From an uncultured Clostridiaceae bacterium (GTDB taxonomy: Bacteria > Bacillota > Clostridia > Lachnospirales > Lachnospiraceae), in the NCBI GenBank assembly GCA_958441075.1, contig CAUCBQ010000063.1, forward strand, positions 1 through 11,281: a stretch of 11,281 nucleotides of DNA, written 5' to 3'. A model generated the notes under the pieces. The model was not told the origin of the DNA and ran no database searches. It was given only the letters and a program-made list of their open reading frames with translations. The translations under genes were made by a program, and so were the position numbers. Positions 1 to 5,000 of this stretch are shown piece after piece (position 1 is the first letter of the stretch; the number at the start of each line of letters is the position of its first letter).

Positions 1-293
1 TGAAATTCCTTAATTGCATTACGAGTAGATTATACTTCCGATAAGGAAAATTATCAATACTTTTTTTGCATTTTTTGCAAAAAGTCCTTATTTTTAGGAA
101 TATTGACATTTCCCGGATGAATAACCAGCTCCATCACATGACATAGTATATTATAAATTCCGAAAAAAAGCCATAACTTTTACCTGTGTATTTTCTTACA
201 TAATTATTACAAAAGTGTTGAATAAGTATTATTTTGTATTTATCCGTGTACATAGCTGTGGATTTAATAAAAAGAAAACGGTTTCCATTCCCC
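1..293. other. AT-rich stretch without a recognisable gene
   Basis: I see no convincing coding region. ATAAGGA at 41-47 can pair with TCCTTAT at 85-91 around an inner TTTTTGCA/TGCAAAAA hairpin (63-70 with 76-83), followed by a T-rich run. This could be the terminator of a plus-strand gene left of the window, but the stem is AT-rich and weak. From about 228 the sequence resembles the segment starting near 1566, so the repeat unit begins here. CATTTCCCGGAT at 107-118 resembles the direct repeat at 4115-4164. Confidence 0.4.
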
Positions 294-322
294 TTGCTTC
301 CCGAATAGCCGGATGCTATAAT
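294..322 (+). promoter_or_regulatory. Promoter of the Rpn nuclease gene
   Basis: TTGCTT (294-299), a 17-base spacer and a perfect TATAAT (317-322). TG at 314-315 makes it an extended -10 promoter. The predicted transcription start is near 329, which favours the ATG at 352 over the GTG at 337. Bases 292-330 are repeated without change at 1629-1667. Confidence 0.7.
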
Positions 323-351
323 CAAAACAGGAGTGTGTGGGAAAGGACGGA

Positions 352-1362
352 ATGCATTTACAAAACACATATACAGCCAACACAATACTTTCAGCGGGCT
401 CTGATGCACAGAAGACAGATCACGTATGTAAGGCAGTTTTGAAGTCGCGATGGGTTCTGGCAAATATATTAAAAGGCGTTATTCCGGAATATGCGGATAC
501 ACCGGTTCATGAAATTGCCGAAACCTATATTGAGCCGGATCAGATAGAGCTTTATCTGCCGGTGAATGATTTCCCGGAACAGATTCAGGGACTTGACAAG
601 GAAGACAATGCTTATCTGCAGACCACGGTATATTACGATGTCAGGCTGCGGGCATTGCTGCCAAACCGAACCAGAACTCAGGTCTATTTGTATATTGATG
701 TAGAAGCCCAGAATGCCGCGCGTGAAAGCCGTCTTGGATATCCGCTTGAAAAACGGGCCATTTATTATATGTCCCGCATGATTGCCAATCAGCTTCAAAC
801 GGTTTCAAGAGATACGAATTATAATATCATCCAAAAGGTTTACAGCATATGGATCTGTATGGGAGATGATATCCCAAAAGATATGCAGCAGTCCATTACA
901 GGATTTGCTGTAACAAAACAGGATATTTATAGGGAAATTGATATCCCCAAGAAAAACTATGACCTGATGAGCGCTGTTTTTATACGGCTGGGACATGGCG
1001 AAACAGATGAACGGCTGATCGGAATGCTGCAGACTATTTTCACAGATGATGCACCGCCTGAGGAGCGGTTAAAAAAGCTTGAGATGAAATACGGCATTCC
1101 CAGAACCAAAGAATTTAACGAGGAGGTGGCTAAGATGTGTACCTACAGCCAGTTTATGTTGGACAGGGGAGAGAAAGAAGGACTAAAAAAGGGACTAAAA
1201 AAGGGACTAAAAAAAGGACTTGAAACCGGAAAATACAAAACCTACTACGATCTCATTTCCGATGGAACTCTTACCTTAAAACAGGCAGCCGAAAAGTGCA
1301 GCCTGTCTCCGGATGAATTCCAGAAGAAGCTGATTGAATTAAAAATTACAGAATCATGCTAG
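352..1362 (+). CDS. Rpn-family PD-(D/E)XK nuclease (RpnL-like, transposase_31-type)
   Basis: A 336-residue protein of the recombination-promoting nuclease (Rpn) family, which is often annotated as a PD-(D/E)XK nuclease family transposase. Residues 1-240 hold the nuclease fold: D96 (in YYDVR) and E118-x-Q120 (in IDVEAQN) fit the family's D...E-x-Q metal site. K134/R135 and the YYMSRM stretch follow. The C-terminal part (about 262-336) starts at MCTYSQF, continues through GLKK repeats (277-292) and ends in a short helical tail. Rpn proteins are known as toxic DNA endonucleases acting against phage; that role here is inference. I chose the ATG at 352 because AAAGGA (342-347) precedes it and the promoter implies a start near 329. 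The in-frame GTG at 337, preceded by CAGGAG, would give 341 residues. The reading frame is intact. A possible terminator lies at 1508-1556 and a decayed second copy follows. Confidence 0.8.
   Translation: MHLQNTYTANTILSAGSDAQKTDHVCKAVLKSRWVLANILKGVIPEYADTPVHEIAETYIEPDQIELYLPVNDFPEQIQGLDKEDNAYLQTTVYYDVRLRALLPNRTRTQVYLYIDVEAQNAARESRLGYPLEKRAIYYMSRMIANQLQTVSRDTNYNIIQKVYSIWICMGDDIPKDMQQSITGFAVTKQDIYREIDIPKKNYDLMSAVFIRLGHGETDERLIGMLQTIFTDDAPPEERLKKLEMKYGIPRTKEFNEEVAKMCTYSQFMLDRGEKEGLKKGLKKGLKKGLETGKYKTYYDLISDGTLTLKQAAEKCSLSPDEFQKKLIELKITESC
1135..1362 (+). CDS. Intragenic small protein (RpnS-like candidate antitoxin)
   Basis: A 75-residue protein read in the same frame as the host gene, equal to its residues 262-336. 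AGGAGG at 1121-1126 lies 8 bases before an ATG at 1135. This is a better ribosome-binding site than the one at the start of the long gene. The product would begin MCTYSQFMLDRG, carry the GLKK repeats and the tail, and lack the nuclease site. Separately translated C-terminal domains (RpnS) that inhibit the full-length nuclease are reported for E. coli Rpn proteins, including repeats of four residues in the dimerising helix, so the layout fits. I found no clear internal promoter; translation from the long mRNA would suffice. An ATG at 1084 is also in frame but has no good ribosome-binding site. Confidence 0.6.
   Translation: MCTYSQFMLDRGEKEGLKKGLKKGLKKGLETGKYKTYYDLISDGTLTLKQAAEKCSLSPDEFQKKLIELKITESC
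1180..1227 (+). repeat. 12-base tandem repeat coding GLKK units
   Basis: Three units of GGACTAAAAAAG (the third ends in A) and a diverged fourth (GGACTTGAAACC) encode GLKK-GLKK-GLKK-GLET. The unit keeps the reading frame, so copy number can change by slippage without a frameshift. The second copy, at 1925-1972, has the same number of units. Confidence 0.85.
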
Positions 1363-1507
1363 TGTACTGTTTCATTCACTTTCAGTATAATGACACAGAA
1401 TGAATTTTCAACCTGTAAGACGGGGGAATGGGTCGCTGCAGCAGCATCGTCGAATAAGACAACACACCAGATTAACCGGCATGATGGAGAGGTGCTTAAA
1501 ACAAGTT
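1363..1507. other. Spacer after the Rpn gene, no gene seen
   Basis: Bases 1360-1467 (108 bases) have no counterpart after the second copy, where CCAGATTAACC joins directly to the coding end. The sequence from 1467 (CCAGATTAACCG, then ATGGAGAGG) matches 2104-2130. The 108 bases were therefore either deleted from the second copy or inserted here. I see no terminal repeats that would mark an insertion sequence. TATAAT at 1386-1391 has no matching -35. Confidence 0.4.
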
Positions 1508-1556
1508 CGGCAGACTCGGCGGGATCGATTTCCTGCTGCATCTGTCGGGCTTTTTT
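1508..1556 (+). terminator. Probable intrinsic terminator of the Rpn gene
   Basis: Bases 1508-1523 can pair with 1532-1547 over 16 positions, with G-U wobbles and a two-base internal mismatch. The loop has 8 bases and TTTTTT follows at 1551-1556. The second copy has lost the left arm: its sequence jumps from GGAGAGG near 2130 to the equivalent of 1546. Confidence 0.5.
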
Positions 1557-1630
1557 ATTACATTTTGTTGTAGTATTTATCTGTGTATACTGGCACAATT
1601 TTAACGAAAAGAAATCGTTTTCCATTCGCC

Positions 1631-1659
1631 TTGCTTCCCGAATAGCCGGATGCTATAAT
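1631..1659 (+). promoter_or_regulatory. Promoter of the second, decayed Rpn copy
   Basis: TTGCTT (1631-1636), 17-base spacer, TATAAT (1654-1659), with TG at 1651-1652. It lies inside a 39-base block identical to 292-330. Transcription would start near 1666, about 200 bases before the AGGAGG at 1866, and would read the remnant and its C-terminal reading frame. Confidence 0.6.
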
Positions 1660-1879
1660 CAAAACAGTTTTATAATTACGGTGGGTTCTGGCAACTGTAT
1701 TAAAAGAAATTATCCCATAAGATATACAGCAGTCCATTACAGGATTTGCGGCAACAAAACAGGATATTTATAAGGAAATTGATATCCCAAAAAAACTATG
1801 ACCTGAGGAGCGGTTAAAAAAGCCTGAGATGAAATACGGCATTCCCAGAACCAAAGAATTTAACGAGGAGGTGGCTAAG

Positions 1880-2122
1880 ATGTGTACCTACAGCCAGTTT
1901 ATGTTGGACAGGGGAGAGAAAGAAGGACTAAAAAAGGGACTAAAAAAGGGACTAAAAAAAGGACTTGAAACCGGAAAATACAAAACCTACTGCGATCTCA
2001 TTTCCGATGGAACCCTTACCTTAAAGCAGGCAGCCGAAAAGTGCAGCCGGTCTCCGGATGAATTCCAGAGGAAACTGTTTAAATTAAAAATTACAGAATC
2101 ATGCCAGATTAACCGAATATAA
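1880..2122 (+). CDS. Free-standing RpnS-like protein from the decayed copy
   Basis: An 80-residue reading frame with the same start context as the intragenic protein: AGGAGG at 1866-1871, 8 bases, ATG at 1880. It begins MCTYSQFMLDRG, carries GLKK repeats and differs from residues 262-336 of the intact protein at a few late positions (for example YC for YY, SR for SL) plus a QINRI extension. An in-frame ATG at 1829 would give 97 residues but has no good ribosome-binding site. With its own upstream promoter and no nuclease, it could supply extra antitoxin in trans. It could equally be a by-product of recent duplication or gene conversion. The function is inferred. Confidence 0.5.
   Translation: MCTYSQFMLDRGEKEGLKKGLKKGLKKGLETGKYKTYCDLISDGTLTLKQAAEKCSRSPDEFQRKLFKLKITESCQINRI
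1925..1972 (+). repeat. 12-base tandem repeat, second copy
   Basis: Same four units as at 1180-1227, with identical sequence and unit number. Because such arrays usually change quickly, the match points to a recent duplication or gene conversion. Confidence 0.8.
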
Positions 2123-2157
2123 TGGAGAGGCGACGGACTTTTTATTGCATTTTCTAT

Positions 2158-2184
2158 TTGACATAACCCTCCAATAGATATACT
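2158..2184 (+). promoter_or_regulatory. Promoter of the cell-wall-binding protein gene
   Basis: A perfect TTGACA at 2158-2163. The -10 is either TATACT (2179-2184, 15-base spacer) or TACTAT (2181-2186, 17-base spacer). The predicted start is about 40 bases before the coding region. Confidence 0.55.
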
Positions 2185-2236
2185 ATAAAACTATCCAAAG
2201 TCTGTTTTCAGACGATTGTATGAAAGGAGAAGAGTT

Positions 2237-2791
2237 ATGAAACGTTTCACAAAGACAATGGCTGCTTTGGGGTTAGCGGCTGTGATGGGTGCAGGCTCTG
2301 CTTTTACAGGACTTGCAGATGTTACCACTTCTGTAAAACCGGTTGCCACTTCCAGAAAAACTGGATGGGTGGATGTACAGAATCACTGGTATTATTTTGA
2401 CGCAAATGGAAATCCGGTAAAGAATCAGTGGATTCAGGACGGAAACAACCGCTACTGGATGCAGGAAGACGGGGAAATGTCAAAGCAGAAATGGGTCTAT
2501 ACCGAAGGCCAGTGGTACTGGGTAAATGCTCAGGGCGCTCAGGCCAGCAATATCTGGGTTGAGGACGGCGGCTCCTGGTATTATATGGGAGGCGACGGAC
2601 GAATGATGACCAATACCTGGCTGGAAAACAATGGAACATGGTATTATCTCACAGAAACAGGCGCTGCTGCCAGAGGCTGGAAAGAGCTGGGCGGAAAATG
2701 GTATTTCTTCAATGATTCCGACTGCAGTATGGCGAAGGATACCATGGTAGGCCAGTACCGGGTAGATGCAAACGGCGTATATATTCCTTAA
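2237..2791 (+). CDS. Secreted choline-binding-type cell-wall repeat protein
   Basis: A 184-residue exported protein. Residues 1-27 form a signal peptide: MKRFTK, a hydrophobic core and a likely cut after GLA. From about residue 43 it consists of roughly six repeats of about 20 residues with the W-x(2-6)-G-x-W-Y-Y/W-x(4-6)-G pattern (WYYFDANG, YWMQEDG, WYWVNAQG, WYYMGGDG, WYYLTETG, WYFFND). This is the CW_binding_1/glucan-binding type, which anchors proteins to choline or other wall polymers. There is no catalytic domain, so it is a binding-only protein. The ATG at 2237 is chosen because AAAGGAG (2223-2229) lies 7 bases upstream and it starts the signal peptide; the in-frame TTG at 2216 is poor. 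It has its own promoter and a shared terminator. Read-through from the Rpn remnant is possible. The ligand is unknown. Confidence 0.85.
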   Translation: MKRFTKTMAALGLAAVMGAGSAFTGLADVTTSVKPVATSRKTGWVDVQNHWYYFDANGNPVKNQWIQDGNNRYWMQEDGEMSKQKWVYTEGQWYWVNAQGAQASNIWVEDGGSWYYMGGDGRMMTNTWLENNGTWYYLTETGAAARGWKELGGKWYFFNDSDCSMAKDTMVGQYRVDANGVYIP

Positions 2792-2793
2792 AA

Positions 2794-2838
2794 CGAAAAA
2801 AGAACCGCTGAATCCATTTCACAGATCCAGCGGTTCTT
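2794..2838. terminator. Bidirectional terminator between convergent genes
   Basis: AAGAACCGCTG (2800-2810) pairs perfectly with CAGCGGTTCTT (2828-2838) around a 17-base loop. On the minus strand the stem is followed by a strong T tract (TTTTTTCG then TTTT), ending the rplJ-rplL transcript. On the plus strand TTATTATAT follows, ending the cell-wall protein transcript less tightly. Confidence 0.8.
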
Positions 2839-2894
2839 ATTATATCCATTGACACAGAAATAATATCTCAGGACGTTATCAGCAAAAAGCTCAA

Positions 2895-3269
2895 TTACTT
2901 CAGAGTAACCTTTGCTCCCTCTGCCTCTAACTTTGTCTTGATATCCTCTGCCTCTTCCTTGGAAGCGCCCTGCTTTAATACCTTTGGTGCGCCGTCAACT
3001 ACGTCCTTAGCTTCCTTCAGGCCAAGACCGGTAGCTTCACGAACAACCTTGATAACCTTAACCTTGTTAGGACCAACCTCAGTCAGCTCTACGTCGAACT
3101 CAGTCTTCTCCTCAGCTGCTGCTGCGCCAGCGCCTGCTGCTGCAACTACTACGCCTGCTGCTGCAGATACGCCAAACTCTTCCTCACATGCCTTTACTAA
3201 CTCGTTCAGTTCTAATACGGATAATTCCTTGATAGCTTCGATAAACTCAGCGGTTGTTAACTTTGCCAT
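2895..3269 (-). CDS. rplL: 50S ribosomal protein L7/L12
   Basis: A 124-residue stalk protein that recruits and stimulates translational GTPases on the large subunit. The N-terminal part (about 1-33, LTTAEFIEAIKELSVLELNE) dimerises and binds L10. An Ala/Gly-rich hinge follows (about 35-54). The C-terminal domain (about 58-124) shows the family pattern VIKVVREATGLGLKEAKDVV. Length is typical. AGGAGG lies about 10 bases before the ATG. It is 58 bases downstream of rplJ and shares its transcript. A terminator follows, with no rpoB after it. Confidence 0.97.
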   Translation of the reverse strand: MAKLTTAEFIEAIKELSVLELNELVKACEEEFGVSAAAGVVVAAAGAGAAAAEEKTEFDVELTEVGPNKVKVIKVVREATGLGLKEAKDVVDGAPKVLKQGASKEEAEDIKTKLEAEGAKVTLK

Positions 3270-3327
3270 TTTAATTTTCCTCCTGTTTATTATTTAATAT
3301 CAATTATATGTTCTCATGCAGCAAAAC

Positions 3328-3828
3328 TTATGCCTCTGCTGCGCCACCGTTCTTTTCTGCGATCTGGTTGAGAACGCGTGCCAGATTGGTGATTGGGGAC
3401 TGGATGCTTCCAAGCAGCTTGCCAAGAAGTACCTCTCTGGATGGGATCGTAGCGATCACCTGAGTACCAGCCTGATCGTAGTAGGTTCCTTCTACTACAG
3501 AGCCTTTCAGTTCCAGATTTGGAGCTGTCTTTGCGAACTCAGCCAGAATTCTTGCAGGTGCTGTAGCATCATCCTTGGATACTGCAAGAGCAGTAGGTCC
3601 TTCCAGATGTGGGTCCAGAGCTGCAAACTCTGTTCCTTCTGCGGCACGCTTGATCAGGGTATTCTTATATACCTTGTAAGACACGCCAGCTTCTCTTAAC
3701 TGCTTACGCAGTCTTGTATCCTGCTCAACTGTCAGACCGCGGTAGTCAACTACAACTGCTCCGCATGCGCCGTCCAGCATAGCCTTGATCTCTTCTACGA
3801 TTGGCTGCTTTAATTCAACTTTTGCCAT
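3328..3828 (-). CDS. rplJ: 50S ribosomal protein L10
   Basis: A 166-residue protein of normal length that forms the base of the L7/L12 stalk and binds 23S rRNA at the GTPase centre. The N-terminal rRNA-binding domain contains VVVDYRGLTVEQ (about 25-36) and YKVYKNTLIKRA (about 52-63). The C-terminal helix (SPITNLARVLNQIAEKN, about 143-159) should carry L7/L12 dimers. AAGGAGGT sits before the ATG. It is the first gene of the rplJ-rplL unit and follows an attenuating leader, so autoregulation by the L10-L12 complex is expected. Confidence 0.97.
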   Translation of the reverse strand: MAKVELKQPIVEEIKAMLDGACGAVVVDYRGLTVEQDTRLRKQLREAGVSYKVYKNTLIKRAAEGTEFAALDPHLEGPTALAVSKDDATAPARILAEFAKTAPNLELKGSVVEGTYYDQAGTQVIATIPSREVLLGKLLGSIQSPITNLARVLNQIAEKNGGAAEA

Positions 3829-3887
3829 GAATGGTTTACCTCCTTATAGTATTTGTGCATTGAAAACCATAGCATGGGAACGGATAT

Positions 3888-3918
3888 AAAAAACCTCCCT
3901 GCCACACGGACAGAGAGG
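3888..3918 (-). terminator. Attenuator terminator in the rplJ leader
   Basis: Minus-strand CCTCTCTGTC (3918-3909) pairs with GGCAGGGAGG (3903-3894) using two U-G wobbles around a 5-base loop, then TTTTTT (3893-3888). It lies about 60 bases before rplJ, so it must be conditional. Confidence 0.8.
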
Positions 3919-4010
3919 ACGCAAAATCTCAATCAGAGTTTTGTATGTTCCTCGGCAGGCGTTAAAACTTACACCAGATGGTACCTGCTGTCTTCGGGCA
4001 TTCAACACTT
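3888..4010 (-). ncRNA. L10 leader (ribosomal protein autoregulatory element)
   Basis: This 5' leader of rplJ-rplL starts about 7 bases after the -10 at 4016. It contains a bulged hairpin (CAAAACTC...GAGATTTTG, about 3921-3942) and two competing pairings. The terminator stem (3894-3903 with 3909-3918) is followed by TTTTTT at 3888-3893. Alternatively, CCTGCC (minus strand, 3959-3954) can pair with GGCAGG (3903-3898), which would break the terminator. In L10 leaders, free L10-L12 is known to bind and favour termination. The position and layout fit the Rfam L10 leader class. Confidence 0.75.
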
Positions 4011-4015
4011 GTATT

Positions 4016-4044
4016 AAGATAGCACATTTGCCTTGAAATGTCAA
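4016..4044 (-). promoter_or_regulatory. Promoter of rplJ-rplL
   Basis: Minus-strand TTGACA (4044-4039), 17-base spacer, TATCTT (4021-4016), preceded by TGC as an extended -10. The perfect -35 and spacing suggest a strong housekeeping promoter. Confidence 0.8.
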
Positions 4045-4071
4045 CTGATTTTTGCAATTTTTGAGCCGGGA

Positions 4072-4104
4072 TTTTTCGGCACTTTTTCGGCACTTTTTCG
4101 GCAA
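4072..4104. repeat. Three 11-base tandem repeats
   Basis: The unit TTTTTCGGCAC occurs at 4072-4082 and 4083-4093, and with a last-base change at 4094-4104. The period matches one helical turn. It lies just upstream of the rplJ promoter. No function can be assigned. Confidence 0.8.
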
Positions 4105-4114
4105 ACGACTGGGC

Positions 4115-4164
4115 CATTTCCCCGGATATATAAAAGACCGGGCCGGAGACATTTCCCCGGATAT
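4115..4164. repeat. 15-base direct repeat pair, 35 bases apart
   Basis: CATTTCCCCGGATAT occurs at 4115-4129 and 4150-4164. A related CATTTCCCGGAT is at 107-118. It may be a small dispersed repeat or a protein-binding site. It lies between the rplA terminator and the rplJ promoter. Confidence 0.75.
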
Positions 4165-4166
4165 GC

Positions 4167-4202
4167 AAAAACAGCGGACCCGCAAAACTGCGCTGCCCGC
4201 TG
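4167..4202 (-). terminator. Terminator after rplA
   Basis: Minus-strand CAGCGGGC (4202-4195) pairs with GTCCGCTG (4179-4172), with an inner CGCA/TGCG stem (4192-4189 with 4184-4181), followed by TTTTT (4171-4167). It ends the transcript carrying rplA 25 bases after the stop codon and separates it from rplJ-rplL. Confidence 0.85.
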
Positions 4203-4226
4203 TAATTCTATATTCTGGACTCCAAA

Positions 4227-4922
4227 TTAGTTGGAAAGCTTTGCTACGTTCAGCTTTAAGCCGGGGCCCATAGTAGAGGTAAGAGCTACGCTCTTTAAGT
4301 ATGCGCCCTTTACAGTGCTTGGCTTTGCCTTTAAAATAGCGTCCATAAGCGTCTGGAAGTTGTCCGCTAACTGCTCCTCGGTGAAGGAAGCTTTTCCTAC
4401 TGGCACATGGATAATGTTTGTCTTGTCAAGTCTGTATTCGATCTTACCAGCTTTGATATCGTTGATAGCCTTGGTTACGTCCATGGTTACGGTACCAGCC
4501 TTTGGGTTTGGCATTAAGCCCTTAGGTCCAAGTACACGGCCCAGACGACCAACAACGCCCATCATGTCAGGAGTTGCTACTACAACGTCGAAATCCAGCC
4601 ATCCTTCGTTCTGGATCTTCGGGATCAGCTCCTCAGCTCCTACATAGTCAGCTCCTGCTGCCTGTGCCTCGTCAGCCTTTGGTCCCTTTGCGAATACCAG
4701 AATACGAACGGTCTTACCGGTTCCGTGAGGAAGTACAACAGCGCCGCGGATCTGCTGATCAGCGTGACGTCCGTCACATCCTGTTCTGATATGAAGCTCT
4801 ACAGTCTCGTCAAATTTTGCAGAAGCGTTCTTCTTAACGATAGAGATAGCGTCTGCTACGTCATAAAGTGCAGCGCGGTCTACGTTCTTCATAGCCTCTG
4901 CATATCTTTTTCCTGATTTCAT
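4227..4922 (-). CDS. rplA: 50S ribosomal protein L1
   Basis: A 231-residue protein of usual length that binds the 23S rRNA L1 stalk and helps release deacylated tRNA. It also acts as translational repressor of its own operon in many bacteria. The signature GRVLGPKGLMPNPKAGT spans about 128-144, and RHADQQIRGAVVLPHGTGK spans about 52-70. AGGAGGT lies about 9 bases before the ATG and directly follows an L1-site mimic at 4939-4967, so L1 should be able to block its own start. rplK lies 78 bases upstream and a terminator follows. Confidence 0.97.
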   Translation of the reverse strand: MKSGKRYAEAMKNVDRAALYDVADAISIVKKNASAKFDETVELHIRTGCDGRHADQQIRGAVVLPHGTGKTVRILVFAKGPKADEAQAAGADYVGAEELIPKIQNEGWLDFDVVVATPDMMGVVGRLGRVLGPKGLMPNPKAGTVTMDVTKAINDIKAGKIEYRLDKTNIIHVPVGKASFTEEQLADNFQTLMDAILKAKPSTVKGAYLKSVALTSTMGPGLKLNVAKLSN

Positions 4923-4938
4923 TTAAAATAACCTCCTA

Positions 4939-4967
4939 GTGGTATTGACGGGGAATCTCCCTCCCAC
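4939..4967 (-). promoter_or_regulatory. L1-binding mRNA hairpin before rplA
   Basis: On the minus strand, GTGGGAGGGA, then TTCCCC, then CAATACCAC. GTGG and CCAC close the hairpin and GGGA pairs with TCCC, leaving an asymmetric loop. GTGGGAGG...AATACCAC copies the L1 site of 23S rRNA (helix 76-78 region). The last pair ends one base before AGGAGGT, so bound L1 would cover the rplA ribosome-binding site. Confidence 0.7.
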
Positions 4968-5000
4968 GTTCTCTGTTGCAAATACAACGGGTATTCCTAA

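Larger units (their letters stand above)
1664..2122 (+). pseudogene. Rpn nuclease remnant (nuclease domain deleted)
   Basis: Fragments match the intact gene at about 434-482, 870-967 and 1057-1359. The junctions fall at short direct repeats: CAG (328-330/434-436), TAT (480-482/870-872) and CCTGA (963-967/1057-1061). All catalytic residues are lost, the N-terminus is gone and two small deletions near 1780 add a frame change. Only the C-terminal reading frame survives. It ends five codons later than in the intact copy because the TAG stop is replaced by CAG (tail QINRI). Confidence 0.85.
1566..2153 (+). repeat. Decayed direct duplication of the Rpn locus
   Basis: This segment repeats 228 to about 1560, missing several pieces: 106 bases at a CAG repeat, 390 bases at a TAT repeat, 94 bases at a CCTGA repeat, 108 bases after the stop codon and about 50 bases of terminator. 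Conservation is uneven. The promoter core (1629-1667 against 292-330) and 1825-1991 against 1080-1246 are identical, while other aligned parts differ at roughly 7 percent of positions by my count. Confidence 0.85.

Noticed and set aside
134..463. 109-residue minus-strand reading frame at the left end
   Set aside because: It overlaps the Rpn promoter and gene start on the other strand, with low-complexity AT-rich content and no start signal.
1363..1467. Considered as a small insertion element in the first Rpn copy
   Set aside because: No terminal inverted repeats, no target duplication and no transposase; deletion from the second copy explains the difference as well.
1390..1773. 127-residue plus-strand reading frame through the spacer and the decayed copy
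   Set aside because: It crosses the terminator, the second promoter and deletion junctions in a frame unrelated to the Rpn protein; no ribosome-binding site.
2322..2639. 105-residue minus-strand reading frame opposite the wall-binding repeats
   Set aside because: It is the antisense image of a repetitive coding region; the plus-strand protein has a signal peptide, ribosome-binding site and family pattern.
4072..4164. Repeats considered as a CRISPR array
   Set aside because: Units are 11 and 15 bases, without uniform spacers or longer repeats, and there are no cas genes.
3844..4185. 113-residue minus-strand reading frame upstream of rplJ
   Set aside because: It lies across the L10 leader, promoter and repeats; the region is better explained as regulatory.
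4033..4273. Small plus-strand reading frames between rplA and rplJ
   Set aside because: They are made of the 11-base and 15-base repeats and run into rplA antisense; no ribosome-binding site.
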